From Cutibacterium acnes (GTDB lineage Bacteria > Actinomycetota > Actinomycetes > Propionibacteriales > Propionibacteriaceae): 64,000 nucleotides of DNA. Both the position numbers and the translations under genes were made by a program. How positions within the stretch are numbered: position 1 is the first letter of the stretch; every line of letters begins with the position of its first letter. Positions 8,936-16,352 of the stretch are shown piece by piece. The stretch is taken from the NCBI RefSeq assembly GCF_003030305.1, contig NZ_CP023676.1:496001-560000 (forward strand), written 5' to 3'. The notes under the pieces are model-generated. The model was given only the letters and a program-made list of their open reading frames with translations. It ran no database searches and was not told the DNA's origin.

Positions 8936-8977
8936 TGGACAAGGGCACTCGGTGTGCTATCTTTTTGACAGGACAAA
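8936..8977 (+). promoter_or_regulatory. Internal promoter with abutting operator
   Basis: A -35-like TGGACA (8936-8941), a 16-bp spacer and a -10-like TATCTT (8958-8963) are followed without a gap by TTTGACAGGACAAA (8964-8977). This is the best example of the recurrent cluster motif. A protein bound there would cover the start site, suggesting repression. It would drive the second dehydrogenase and the transporter. Confidence 0.55.
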
Positions 8978-9038
8978 TGCACAGGGTTGTGCGTAGGTCC
9001 GTCGGCTATGGGAGCTGGCGCGATTCATGGGGGTAGTG

Positions 9039-10238
9039 ATGGAGAAGAGACGAACCATTGGTGTCGGCGTGGTTTCGCTGGGATGGATGGGGAGGCTGCA
9101 CACTCGTGCGTACAAAGCACTTGCCGAAAAGTTTCCAGAGATTGACGTAAATATCCGACTGGTTTCGTGTTGCGATGTGGTAGCGGAAAACCGAAGGCAA
9201 GCAGTGGACCGGCTGGGATTCTGCACTGCGGTTGAGGACTACCACGATCTCATCGGCAATCCCGAAGTAGATGTCGTCTCCATCTGCGCGCCAAATTTCC
9301 TGCATCGCGATATCGCTCTTGCCGCTGCGGAGGTGGGAAAGCCGTTCTGGATTGAGAAGCCGATGGGGACTAACGCGAAGCAGTCCCGCCAAATCGCTGA
9401 AGCAGCAGAGGCCAAGGGGCTCGTTACCTCGGTGGGATTCAACTATCGGCACACTCCCTCTATCGAGTTCGCACGCCAGCTGATAGCTGATGGTCGCCTG
9501 GGGACGGTGACCAATGCCAGGGCATGGCTCATCGCGGACTACGCGTCTGATCCGCACGGGCCACTGACGTGGCGTTATGACAGGGAGCGGGCCGGTGCCG
9601 GCGTCATCCTCGATCTCATGGGTCACGGAGAGGATCTCGTCCAGTATCTACTCAAAGGGAGATTCACTGAGGTGTCCGCTGTGTCCGAGACGTTCATCCG
9701 TCAGCGTCCCAAGCCACTCAAGGAGGGCATCGGCCACACAGGTTGGGTCGTCTCGGACGAGCTCGGGCCGGTGGGCAACGAGGATTATTGCGCTGTCATC
9801 GCCCGTATGGAAAACGGAGTGATGTGCACCCTGGAGTCCAGTCGGGTCAGTGTTGGGCCGCGCGCGGAGTACATCGTCGAGATCTATGGAACCGACGGAT
9901 CAATCCGGTGGAACTTCGAGGATCTCAACCATTTGCAGGTCTGTCTGGGGCGAAACAATCGTGCCCTGCAGGGATATGTCAACTGCATGGCCGGACCAGA
10001 CTTCCCGGAGTTCATGCGTTTCCAACCGGGAGCCGGAACATCCATGGGCTTCGACGACATGAAGGTCGTTGAGGCTGCGAAATTCGTCCGAGGGGTCTTG
10101 GATGGGCAGCAATATGGCCCATCTGTCGCCGATGGTTGGGCCTCAGCGGAGGTCAATGACGCGATCGTTGCCTCCTGTGGGGACCATGCCTGGCATGACG
10201 TGAAGCCGGTTTCGGGGAGAACCACGTTCGATAAGTGA
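9039..10238 (+). CDS. Gfo/Idh/MocA-family oxidoreductase (second of the operon)
   Basis: A 399-residue NAD(P)-dependent dehydrogenase. The nucleotide loop reads VVSLGWMGRLHTRAY, so the first glycine of GxGxxG is replaced by Ser-Leu, as in a subset of this family. The EKP motif is WIEKPMGTN, and ILDLMGHGEDLVQYL marks the substrate domain. ATG at 9039 is preferred because GGGGG lies five bases upstream; ATG at 9027 is the alternative. It is only distantly related to the first dehydrogenase, so it probably acts on a different intermediate, for example reducing the 3-keto product. It has its own promoter and operator. Confidence 0.84.
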   Translation: MEKRRTIGVGVVSLGWMGRLHTRAYKALAEKFPEIDVNIRLVSCCDVVAENRRQAVDRLGFCTAVEDYHDLIGNPEVDVVSICAPNFLHRDIALAAAEVGKPFWIEKPMGTNAKQSRQIAEAAEAKGLVTSVGFNYRHTPSIEFARQLIADGRLGTVTNARAWLIADYASDPHGPLTWRYDRERAGAGVILDLMGHGEDLVQYLLKGRFTEVSAVSETFIRQRPKPLKEGIGHTGWVVSDELGPVGNEDYCAVIARMENGVMCTLESSRVSVGPRAEYIVEIYGTDGSIRWNFEDLNHLQVCLGRNNRALQGYVNCMAGPDFPEFMRFQPGAGTSMGFDDMKVVEAAKFVRGVLDGQQYGPSVADGWASAEVNDAIVASCGDHAWHDVKPVSGRTTFDK

Positions 10239-10347
10239 CCGCGTCATCGCGTGTCTGTGACCAGGCCTGGCGGCACAACCAGGTCGCCGGTGGGAACTTC
10301 CGCCGGATGGACTGGGGCGGGAGCTGCCCCTGACTTGAAAGGGTGAC

Positions 10348-11994
10348 ATGAGTACACCTCCACGCATTAGAGAAGACATCAGCCGGATGGTTGATGAGAC
10401 TCCGCCGTCCGGCAAACACCGGGGCATCGGGGCGCTTGCTGCCGTGGCGACCCTGGGATCCCTACTCTTTGGATATGACACAGGTGTCATATCGGGGGCG
10501 CCTCCCTACCTGTACATGCCCCACCTGGCTGGCGGTCTCGCCTTAACACCGATGCAGGAGGGCGCCATCGGCGGCACACTCCTCATCGGCGCTGCAATTG
10601 GCGCCGTGACCGGCGGCATCATGTCCGATCGGTGGGGGCGGCGCCATAACATCACGATACTCGCGGTCATCTTCTTGCTGGGGGCCCTAGGCACGACGTT
10701 CTCGCCGAACGTGTTCGTGATGTACGTCTTCCGCTTCGTGCTGGGATTCGCTGTCGGCGCAGCGTCAGCCACTGTTCCGGTGTACCTTGCTGAAAACGCG
10801 CCAAAGCGCATCAGGGGGTCGATCGTGGCTATCGACCAACTCATGATCGTCACCGGTCAGCTGTTGGCGTTCTCCATGAACGCCATCATTAACGCCGCTC
10901 ATGGCGGTCCGCAGTTGATCATCAAGGCCAACAACAATCCGGACAGCCTCGGGATCACCAAGGGCACCTATTCGTGGGACCAGATTCTGGCTCTCCAGGC
11001 TTCGAAGGGCGGGCCGCTGGAGGGGGACCAGTACCGCGCGTTCGTGGAGAATCTCGTCATCCAGTCTGGTAACGGTGCGGCCTGGCGGTGGATGCTGGTG
11101 CTGTGCTCAATCCCGGCCATCGCGCTGTGGATAGGTATTCGCCTCATGCCTGAGTCGGCTCGTTGGTACTTGGCCAAAGGTCGGGTGGCTGATGCTGTCG
11201 GAGCTCTCAAACGAGTGCGCGATCCCCAGAAGGATGGTCCTCTGGATGCTGAGGTCGAGGAGATGCTTGTCACCCAGCAGCGCGAGTTGGAGAACAAGTA
11301 TCAGGGCAACGCCTTTGCCCATGTGTGGCGAACGCCGTGGCTACGCAAACTCATGCTAGTAGGTATCTTCCTTGCAATCGTCAACCAGACGACAGGCGTT
11401 AATACCGTGATGTATTACGCGCCGAAAGTACTGGAGTATGCCGGTATGACGACCTCTGCCTCGATCACCGCGCAGGTGGCCAATGGTGTCATGTCCGTCA
11501 TTGGTTCTGTTGGTGGTTTGTGGCTTATCCTCAAGTTCAGCCGGCGTAGTTTACTCATTTTCGACGTCTCCGCCGTGGGCATTACTTTGCTTGTCATTGC
11601 GGGAACCTTCCAGTTCACAATCGCCCCGCACATTGCTGACAAGACCACGCCGCCGACGTGGGCACCGTACCTCATCCTTGGTCTTATGGCGGTGTTTATG
11701 CTTATCGTGCAATCTACCAATGGCACGGTGGTGTGGACCATGCTCGGTGAGATGTTCCCGGCAAACGTCCGCGGCATCATGAATGGCACGGCCATCTTCT
11801 TCATGTGGGTTATTAACGCTGTCATCACCTTCACCTTCCCGTCCATGATGGCAAGTCTGGGAGGTGGGTTGACGTACACCATCTACGGCATGATGAATCT
11901 CGTCATCGCAGTAGTCCTCTTCAAGATCATGCCTGAGACCCGAAATAAGTCCTTGGAGCAGATCGAAACGTACATGGAAGAGCGCTACTCCTGA
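10348..11994 (+). CDS. MFS sugar/inositol-proton symporter
   Basis: A 548-residue sugar-porter-family permease with about 12 membrane helices. Signature motifs are FGYDTGVISG at helix 1, SDRWGRRHN after helix 2, MPESARWYL after helix 6 and MPETRNKSLEQIE at the C terminus. GAAAGGGTG precedes the ATG. The family includes myo-inositol importers (IolT). Its position at the end of the dehydrogenase/isomerase operon suggests it imports that operon's substrate. An unusually long segment of about 55 residues lies between AAHGGP and AWRWML, and a paralogue at 33479 shares it. A hairpin at 12014-12041 (GGGGTGT/ACACCCC) may end the transcript. Confidence 0.88.
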   Translation: MSTPPRIREDISRMVDETPPSGKHRGIGALAAVATLGSLLFGYDTGVISGAPPYLYMPHLAGGLALTPMQEGAIGGTLLIGAAIGAVTGGIMSDRWGRRHNITILAVIFLLGALGTTFSPNVFVMYVFRFVLGFAVGAASATVPVYLAENAPKRIRGSIVAIDQLMIVTGQLLAFSMNAIINAAHGGPQLIIKANNNPDSLGITKGTYSWDQILALQASKGGPLEGDQYRAFVENLVIQSGNGAAWRWMLVLCSIPAIALWIGIRLMPESARWYLAKGRVADAVGALKRVRDPQKDGPLDAEVEEMLVTQQRELENKYQGNAFAHVWRTPWLRKLMLVGIFLAIVNQTTGVNTVMYYAPKVLEYAGMTTSASITAQVANGVMSVIGSVGGLWLILKFSRRSLLIFDVSAVGITLLVIAGTFQFTIAPHIADKTTPPTWAPYLILGLMAVFMLIVQSTNGTVVWTMLGEMFPANVRGIMNGTAIFFMWVINAVITFTFPSMMASLGGGLTYTIYGMMNLVIAVVLFKIMPETRNKSLEQIETYMEERYS

Positions 11995-12013
11995 GCTCGT
12001 CTGGTGTGCTGAA

Positions 12014-12041
12014 GGGGTGTGTGGTTGTGGCCGTACACCCC
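12014..12041 (+). terminator. Hairpin after the transporter gene
   Basis: GGGGTGT at 12014-12020 pairs with ACACCCC at 12035-12041. A second small hairpin (CACCGC/GCGGTG, 12043-12060) follows. They lie 20 to 66 bases past the transporter stop, with no T run. Confidence 0.45.
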
Positions 12042-12131
12042 TCACCGCCGTACTGCGGTGCTACGGAAGTTCGGTGAGCCGTTCTTCGAGATGAGTCGGC
12101 TGAACGGCACTGTTTATGACGGGTGTGCCCT

Positions 12132-12155
12132 ATGAGGCACAGTACTGTGCCTCAT
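12132..12155. repeat. 24-bp perfect palindrome
   Basis: The half-site ATGAGGCACAGT is followed exactly by its reverse complement. It lies just before the alcohol dehydrogenase remnant, so it may be its former operator, a terminator or a protein-binding site. No T tract follows. Confidence 0.6.
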
Positions 12156-12164
12156 CGGTGCGCT

Positions 12165-12530
12165 GCCATGACCGCATATCGAGCGGTCCGGCGGGGCGCA
12201 GATCTGAGATACGGCGAGTCTGAGGCAGTTGTTGCCACAGGGGCGGGCTCGAACATCCTGCACTTCGCCAGGGCTATGGGGTCAGACCCCATCATTGCCA
12301 TCGACGTCAAAGACGGAAGATAGGGGCCTGGCGTCACTCATACCGTCAACTCCGTCATGCAAGACGCTAGGCAGAAAGTATTCGAGATTACGGATAGCCG
12401 TGGCGTCGAGATCGCCTTTGAGGCGTTGGGTATTCCCGTGACATGGATGTCCTTTGCGGACGGGGTGGGCACATGGTGCCAGTAAGGCCGGGAGCAGGAG
12501 TGTCAACCGCCAGTGTGGAGATTAACGGAA
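12165..12530 (+). pseudogene. Decayed zinc-dependent alcohol dehydrogenase
   Basis: Conceptual translation gives recognisable pieces of a medium-chain dehydrogenase in order: AMTAYRAVRRGADLRYGES, then a damaged nucleotide loop (VVATGAGSNILHFARAMG), then DPIIAIDVKD. An in-frame TAG at 12321 interrupts it. The same frame resumes with VTHTVNSVMQDARQKVFEIT and GVEIAFEALGIPVTWMS. Near 12465 the frame shifts to VPVRPGAGVSTASVEIN. The zinc-binding N-terminal domain and the C terminus are missing. It is a remnant of about 120 codons with at least one stop, one frameshift and two truncations. It was perhaps once the dehydrogenase of this cluster. Confidence 0.75.
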
Positions 12531-12534
12531 CCGC

Positions 12535-12570
12535 ATGGTGGCCCGTCCTCCGCGGAGGACGGGCCACCAT
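12535..12570. terminator. 36-bp perfect palindrome, terminator of the IolE-like gene
   Basis: The half-site ATGGTGGCCCGTCCTCCG is followed directly by its exact reverse complement, with no spacer. It starts 34 bases beyond the stop of the minus-strand isomerase gene and also follows the plus-strand pseudogene. It is a very stable hairpin serving as a bidirectional transcription stop. Confidence 0.7.
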
Positions 12571-12603
12571 CGTGATCCAACTTGGCTCAGCGGCGTGCAG
12601 GGC

Positions 12604-13467
12604 TCATCGTCCCAGCGATGCCAGGGCCTCGTAAGATTTCTTGGCGTTGATAATCGGGCCGTCGTCGGCGGGTGGTTCCTCGTCGATCATGATGTCCTGC
12701 TCTAGGACGTAATAACCATCGAACCCGGCTTCATCAAGGAGCCTCACGATGGCTGCAAAGTCGATATCACCGTCGCCGATGGGTGCGAACATCCCGGCGC
12801 GAATGCCTTCGGACCAGGTGATCTCGCCAGGCAAAAGCTTGTCGGCCATCTCCTTATGGACATCTTTGGCGTGGACAATGTCGACGCGGTTGGCGTACTT
12901 ACGCACCAGCTCAACGACATCGGTACCACCACAGGCCAGATGGCCAGTGTCCAGGCACAGCCCGATCGAGGAGTTCTCGAGCACGCGGATCACTTCGTCA
13001 CGGTTCTGGACCATCGTTCCCCAATGGGGGTGTAGACAGGCGGTGACGTTGCGGCTGGCGCAGACTTCGCGGATCTGGTCCAGGTTGGTGAATAGCGTTT
13101 TCCAGCCGGCCTCGTCGAGGACAGGGCGGTCGTCGTATCCATCGCGTCCGGAATCCGTGGCGAGGATGAGATAGTCACCCCCGGCAGCTTCGAAGGCGTC
13201 AAGCTCCTTGTTCACCATGGGGATCGGATCGAAGTCCGGATCGTGCATGACGGACAGGAAGAACGCTCCCACGGGCTTGAGACCGTACTTTTTCACTTCT
13301 GTGGCGCGGGCTTCTGCCTCAATAGGTAACCAGCCCTGGGGGCCAAACTCGGTGGCGGTGAGGCCGATCTGCTTCATCTCGGTGAGGACTCGCTCCGGCG
13401 TCATCTGGTAGCCCCAGTTCGGGACCTCGCAGACGCCCCAGCTGATGGGCGCTCCGGCAATCTTCAT
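12604..13467 (-). CDS. IolE-like inosose dehydratase / sugar isomerase
   Basis: A 287-residue TIM-barrel protein starting at the ATG 13465-13467, preceded by GAGGAG. The upstream in-frame extension to 13605 crosses the promoter and is rejected. The opening GAPISWGVCEVPNWG is the family's N-terminal signature. Metal and substrate segments are CLHPHWGT, LCLDTGHLACGG, DIVHAKDVH and YYVLEQDIM. It is divergent from iolG with an operator between them. IolE dehydrates scyllo-inosose, the IolG product, so the pairing is sensible. IolI (inosose isomerase) or a general sugar isomerase are alternatives. Confidence 0.75.
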   Translation of the reverse strand: MKIAGAPISWGVCEVPNWGYQMTPERVLTEMKQIGLTATEFGPQGWLPIEAEARATEVKKYGLKPVGAFFLSVMHDPDFDPIPMVNKELDAFEAAGGDYLILATDSGRDGYDDRPVLDEAGWKTLFTNLDQIREVCASRNVTACLHPHWGTMVQNRDEVIRVLENSSIGLCLDTGHLACGGTDVVELVRKYANRVDIVHAKDVHKEMADKLLPGEITWSEGIRAGMFAPIGDGDIDFAAIVRLLDEAGFDGYYVLEQDIMIDEEPPADDGPIINAKKSYEALASLGR

Positions 13468-13524
13468 CGATGTGCTCCTCGTGTCTTGGAGGCCTGAGCT
13501 CCTGTGCATCAGGCCGCTCTCGGT

Positions 13525-13542
13525 AGTATATGTCCTGTCAAA
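13525..13542 (-). promoter_or_regulatory. iolE-like promoter with overlapping operator
   Basis: On the minus strand a -10 TATACT (13525-13530) overlaps TTTGACAGGACATA (13529-13542), the recurrent cluster motif. TTGCCC about 17 bp upstream can serve as -35. A repressor bound here would block the minus-strand gene and possibly the divergent iolG. Confidence 0.55.
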
Positions 13543-13664
13543 TAGTGGGGCAATAGCTGTCGCTGGCGTGGGAATCGGTATTGATGACGGGCTTTGTGCT
13601 AACATTAGGGAGTCTTGCCGTTACTGGTGAGAATCCAGCTTTGTCGAACACAGGGGTTCACAGC

Positions 13665-14651
13665 ATGATCAGGATCGCCATCATTGGAGCCGGACGCATC
13701 GGTCACGTCCATGCCCGAGCCATTCAAGGACGCAACGATGTCACGTTGGCGCTCGTTTGTGACCCATTCGAGCAGAACGCGCGTGCTCTCGCTGGTGAGT
13801 ATGACGTGCGCTATTGCTTGGATCCGGACGAGGTTTTCGACGACTCCACAATCGACGCTGTTGTCATTGGGTCTCCAACCCAGTTCCATGTCGACCATAT
13901 CCTCAAGGCCGTCAATGGTGGCAAACGAGTGATGTGTGAGAAGCCGATCGCACTGGACGTCGAGTCCGCCAAGAGGTGCATCAACGAACTGGGTGATCGC
14001 GCCGATCAGGTGATGATGGGGTTCAACCGCCGTTTCGACCCGACGTTCAGCGCGTTGAAGAGCCGCCTCGACGATGGGGAGATCGGTAGCCTGCAGCAGC
14101 TCACCGTGATCTCCCGAGACCCGGCAGCCCCGTCGGCGTCCTACATCGCGGGGTCCGGGGGCATCTTCAAAGATATGACGATCCATGATTTCGACATGGT
14201 GCGGCATTTCCTTGGTGACATTGCAGAGGTTAACGCCGTGGGCACCAATGTCTCCCCGGAGATCGCTGAGCAGGGCGACTTCGATCAAGTAATTGTCACC
14301 CTGAAATCACGTGACGGCAAGCTCGCCACCATCATCAACTCGCGGACCTGCGCCTTCGGATACGATCAGCGTTTAGAGGCATTTGGGGCCGACGGCATGC
14401 TTAGCGCCGACAACCTCACCGACGCCGCAGTGCGCATGGCCACTAGTACCCAAACCGACGCGAAGACCGCAATCATGGACTTTTTCCTTGAGCGTTACGA
14501 AGACGCCTACCGCATCGAGTTGGAAACCTTCCTTGACTCGATCGCCATCGGCGGTGCGGTTTCTCCGTCGGTGCGTGACGGCTATGAGGCCCTTGTCCTG
14601 GCCGATGCAGCTACGCGTAGCGCCCAGGAGCATCGCGTCGTCGCCCTGTGA
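13665..14651 (+). CDS. iolG: myo-inositol 2-dehydrogenase
   Basis: A 328-residue Gfo/Idh/MocA dehydrogenase that oxidises myo-inositol to 2-keto-myo-inositol (scyllo-inosose), the first step of the pathway. The GxGxxG loop is IIGAGRIGHVHARAI, the EKP motif is CEKPIALD, and MGFNRRFDP and DMTIHDFDMVRHF match the inositol dehydrogenase subfamily, including its catalytic Asp-His. AGGGG precedes the ATG at 13665. The frame extends to 13581, but that part is promoter. It is divergent from the IolE-like gene. Of the three dehydrogenases in this region it fits IolG best. Confidence 0.88.
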   Translation: MIRIAIIGAGRIGHVHARAIQGRNDVTLALVCDPFEQNARALAGEYDVRYCLDPDEVFDDSTIDAVVIGSPTQFHVDHILKAVNGGKRVMCEKPIALDVESAKRCINELGDRADQVMMGFNRRFDPTFSALKSRLDDGEIGSLQQLTVISRDPAAPSASYIAGSGGIFKDMTIHDFDMVRHFLGDIAEVNAVGTNVSPEIAEQGDFDQVIVTLKSRDGKLATIINSRTCAFGYDQRLEAFGADGMLSADNLTDAAVRMATSTQTDAKTAIMDFFLERYEDAYRIELETFLDSIAIGGAVSPSVRDGYEALVLADAATRSAQEHRVVAL

Positions 14652-14673
14652 TGCCACTCGGTACGATCACGGG

Positions 14674-15666
14674 GTGAGCACCGATAACCAATGCTCGACG
14701 GGTTCGTTGTCCGGGGACGCTGAACCCGTCGAAGTGCCGCCACAACACGGCGTTACTGGCCTGCCCCCTGGCCCCTCTCGTACCTGCAAACGCCCTGTTG
14801 TCCAATTCCTCGCCGGAGCCGGAACATTTCATCCGCTGTTGTCATTGTTAGCAGCAATGGTCATCCTCGGCGTGGGACAGGCTGGTTTTGACTTGGTACT
14901 CACCGCTCTGGTTGGCGGTCATCCAGACGCTCAGACCTCGACGATCTTGTTACTGGCATCCTTCGCTGGTGTCTGGCTGGTGTTGTGGGCGTGGATGCGG
15001 TTCGTCGAGCAGCGGCCCATGAGCTGTCTTGGTTTTCGCGGGCCCGGCAGTGACGTCTGGATTGGGGTAGCCATCGCGATCGCAATCCTCGCTATCGACG
15101 TTGTGGTGATGACGGTCAGCGGCCAGGTGACGATGTCGTGGGCCAGGCCGAGCATCATGGCTGCGGTGTTCATTGTCGCTGCGATCTTGCTGTTTCTGGT
15201 GCAGGGATGCGCTGAGGAGGCCGTGCTGCGCGGCTATCTTATGCAGTCCGTGGCAGCGAAATGGGGGATTCCTGCCGGACTGGCTATTCAAGCCGTCGTT
15301 TTTGCTGCGCTTCATGGGGCTAACCCAGGCACAACATGGGTGGCATTAGTCAACGTCACAGGGTTCGGCCTCATGCAGGGTCTGCTGGTGGTGTGGCGAG
15401 GCAACCTGCTCGCGGCGATGGGTTTCCACACAGTCTGGAATTGGTTGCAGGGGATGGTGTTAGGATTCGATGTCTCGGGTCTGGAGCTTCACCACAGCGT
15501 CATGACGACTGCTAGGACAACTGGCTCACACTCCTGGCTAACTGGGGGAACCTTCGGGGCGGAGGGATCCGTCATTAACACGATTGTCTTGGCTATCCTT
15601 ATTACTTGCCTTCTCGTGACGATGAGGCACGATTGGCGCGACAATGAAGCCTATGGCATTGCTTGA
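14674..15666 (+). CDS. CPBP-family intramembrane metalloprotease
   Basis: An integral membrane protein of about 330 residues if the GTG at 14674 is used, 22 bases after iolG. The open frame extends back inside iolG, but that part is antisense-like filler. Family motifs are EEAVLRGYL (EExxxR), FAALHG (FxxxH) and AMGFHTVWNW. These glutamate and histidine residues form the metal or catalytic site of CAAX-protease/bacteriocin-processing (ABI) proteins. Six to eight hydrophobic segments are visible. Substrate is unknown. Its 3' end overlaps cutC by 23 bases. Confidence 0.82.
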   Translation: MSTDNQCSTGSLSGDAEPVEVPPQHGVTGLPPGPSRTCKRPVVQFLAGAGTFHPLLSLLAAMVILGVGQAGFDLVLTALVGGHPDAQTSTILLLASFAGVWLVLWAWMRFVEQRPMSCLGFRGPGSDVWIGVAIAIAILAIDVVVMTVSGQVTMSWARPSIMAAVFIVAAILLFLVQGCAEEAVLRGYLMQSVAAKWGIPAGLAIQAVVFAALHGANPGTTWVALVNVTGFGLMQGLLVVWRGNLLAAMGFHTVWNWLQGMVLGFDVSGLELHHSVMTTARTTGSHSWLTGGTFGAEGSVINTIVLAILITCLLVTMRHDWRDNEAYGIA

Positions 15667-16339
15667 GGTCATCTGTCTGCACGAACACGACGCTAAGCGG
15701 GCAGCGGCGGGAGGCGCCGATCGCATCGAGTTGGTCGGCACGATGGATGACGGTGGCTTGGCGCCCAGCCCCGAATTATTGGCACGTACCCTCAGTGCTG
15801 TCCACATCCCGGTGCGTCCCATGCTGCGTCTGGACGGTGGGTTTCGGGCTGATCCGCGTCGTCGTGACGAGATACTGCGTTTGGCCAGTGCGTACCGCGA
15901 TCTGGGAGCTGACGGTCCGGTGCTGGGGTTTCTTGACGAAGCCACCGGAGTCGACGTCGAGACTGTCATCGAGTTGACGGAGGGGTGTCAGCGTTGGACT
16001 TTCCACCGCGCTATTGATAACTGCCTGGAGCCGGACAAAGCATGGGCGCAATTGCTTGGCTTGCATGGGCTTGACCAGGTGCTGACAGCGGGATCGCCGC
16101 GAGGAGTTGAGCACGGCCTGGACGATCTCATTGCCCGAGCTTCAGCGGATCTTCGGGTAGCCGACCTCATTATGGCTGGTGGCGGGTTGCGCGCTGAACA
16201 CGTCCCGTGGCTGTATCGGGCCGGCGTCCGGGCCTTCCACATCGGTAGCCCTGCACGGCCCCAAGGGTCATGGAAAGCGTGGGTGGATGCTGACTTGGTG
16301 AGGTCCTGGCGAGATCTCCTCGACCGCTTGGCCGGATGA
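15644..16339 (+). CDS. cutC: CutC family protein
   Basis: A 231-residue TIM-barrel protein of the CutC copper-homeostasis family. Typical segments are GADRIELVGTMDDGGLAPS near residue 25, VRPMLRLDGGF, TFHRAIDN and LTAGSPRGVEHG. The true biochemical role of CutC is unsettled. It overlaps the preceding protease gene by 23 bases, so the two are translated from one transcript. A second ATG at 15653 is a possible start. Confidence 0.85.
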   Translation: MKPMALLEVICLHEHDAKRAAAGGADRIELVGTMDDGGLAPSPELLARTLSAVHIPVRPMLRLDGGFRADPRRRDEILRLASAYRDLGADGPVLGFLDEATGVDVETVIELTEGCQRWTFHRAIDNCLEPDKAWAQLLGLHGLDQVLTAGSPRGVEHGLDDLIARASADLRVADLIMAGGGLRAEHVPWLYRAGVRAFHIGSPARPQGSWKAWVDADLVRSWRDLLDRLAG

Positions 16340-16352
16340 GGTCAGGATCGCG

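Noticed and set aside
14383-14673. Upstream extension of the CPBP protease into iolG
   Set aside because: It would overlap iolG by 269 bases in another frame. The GTG at 14674 gives a normal family length.
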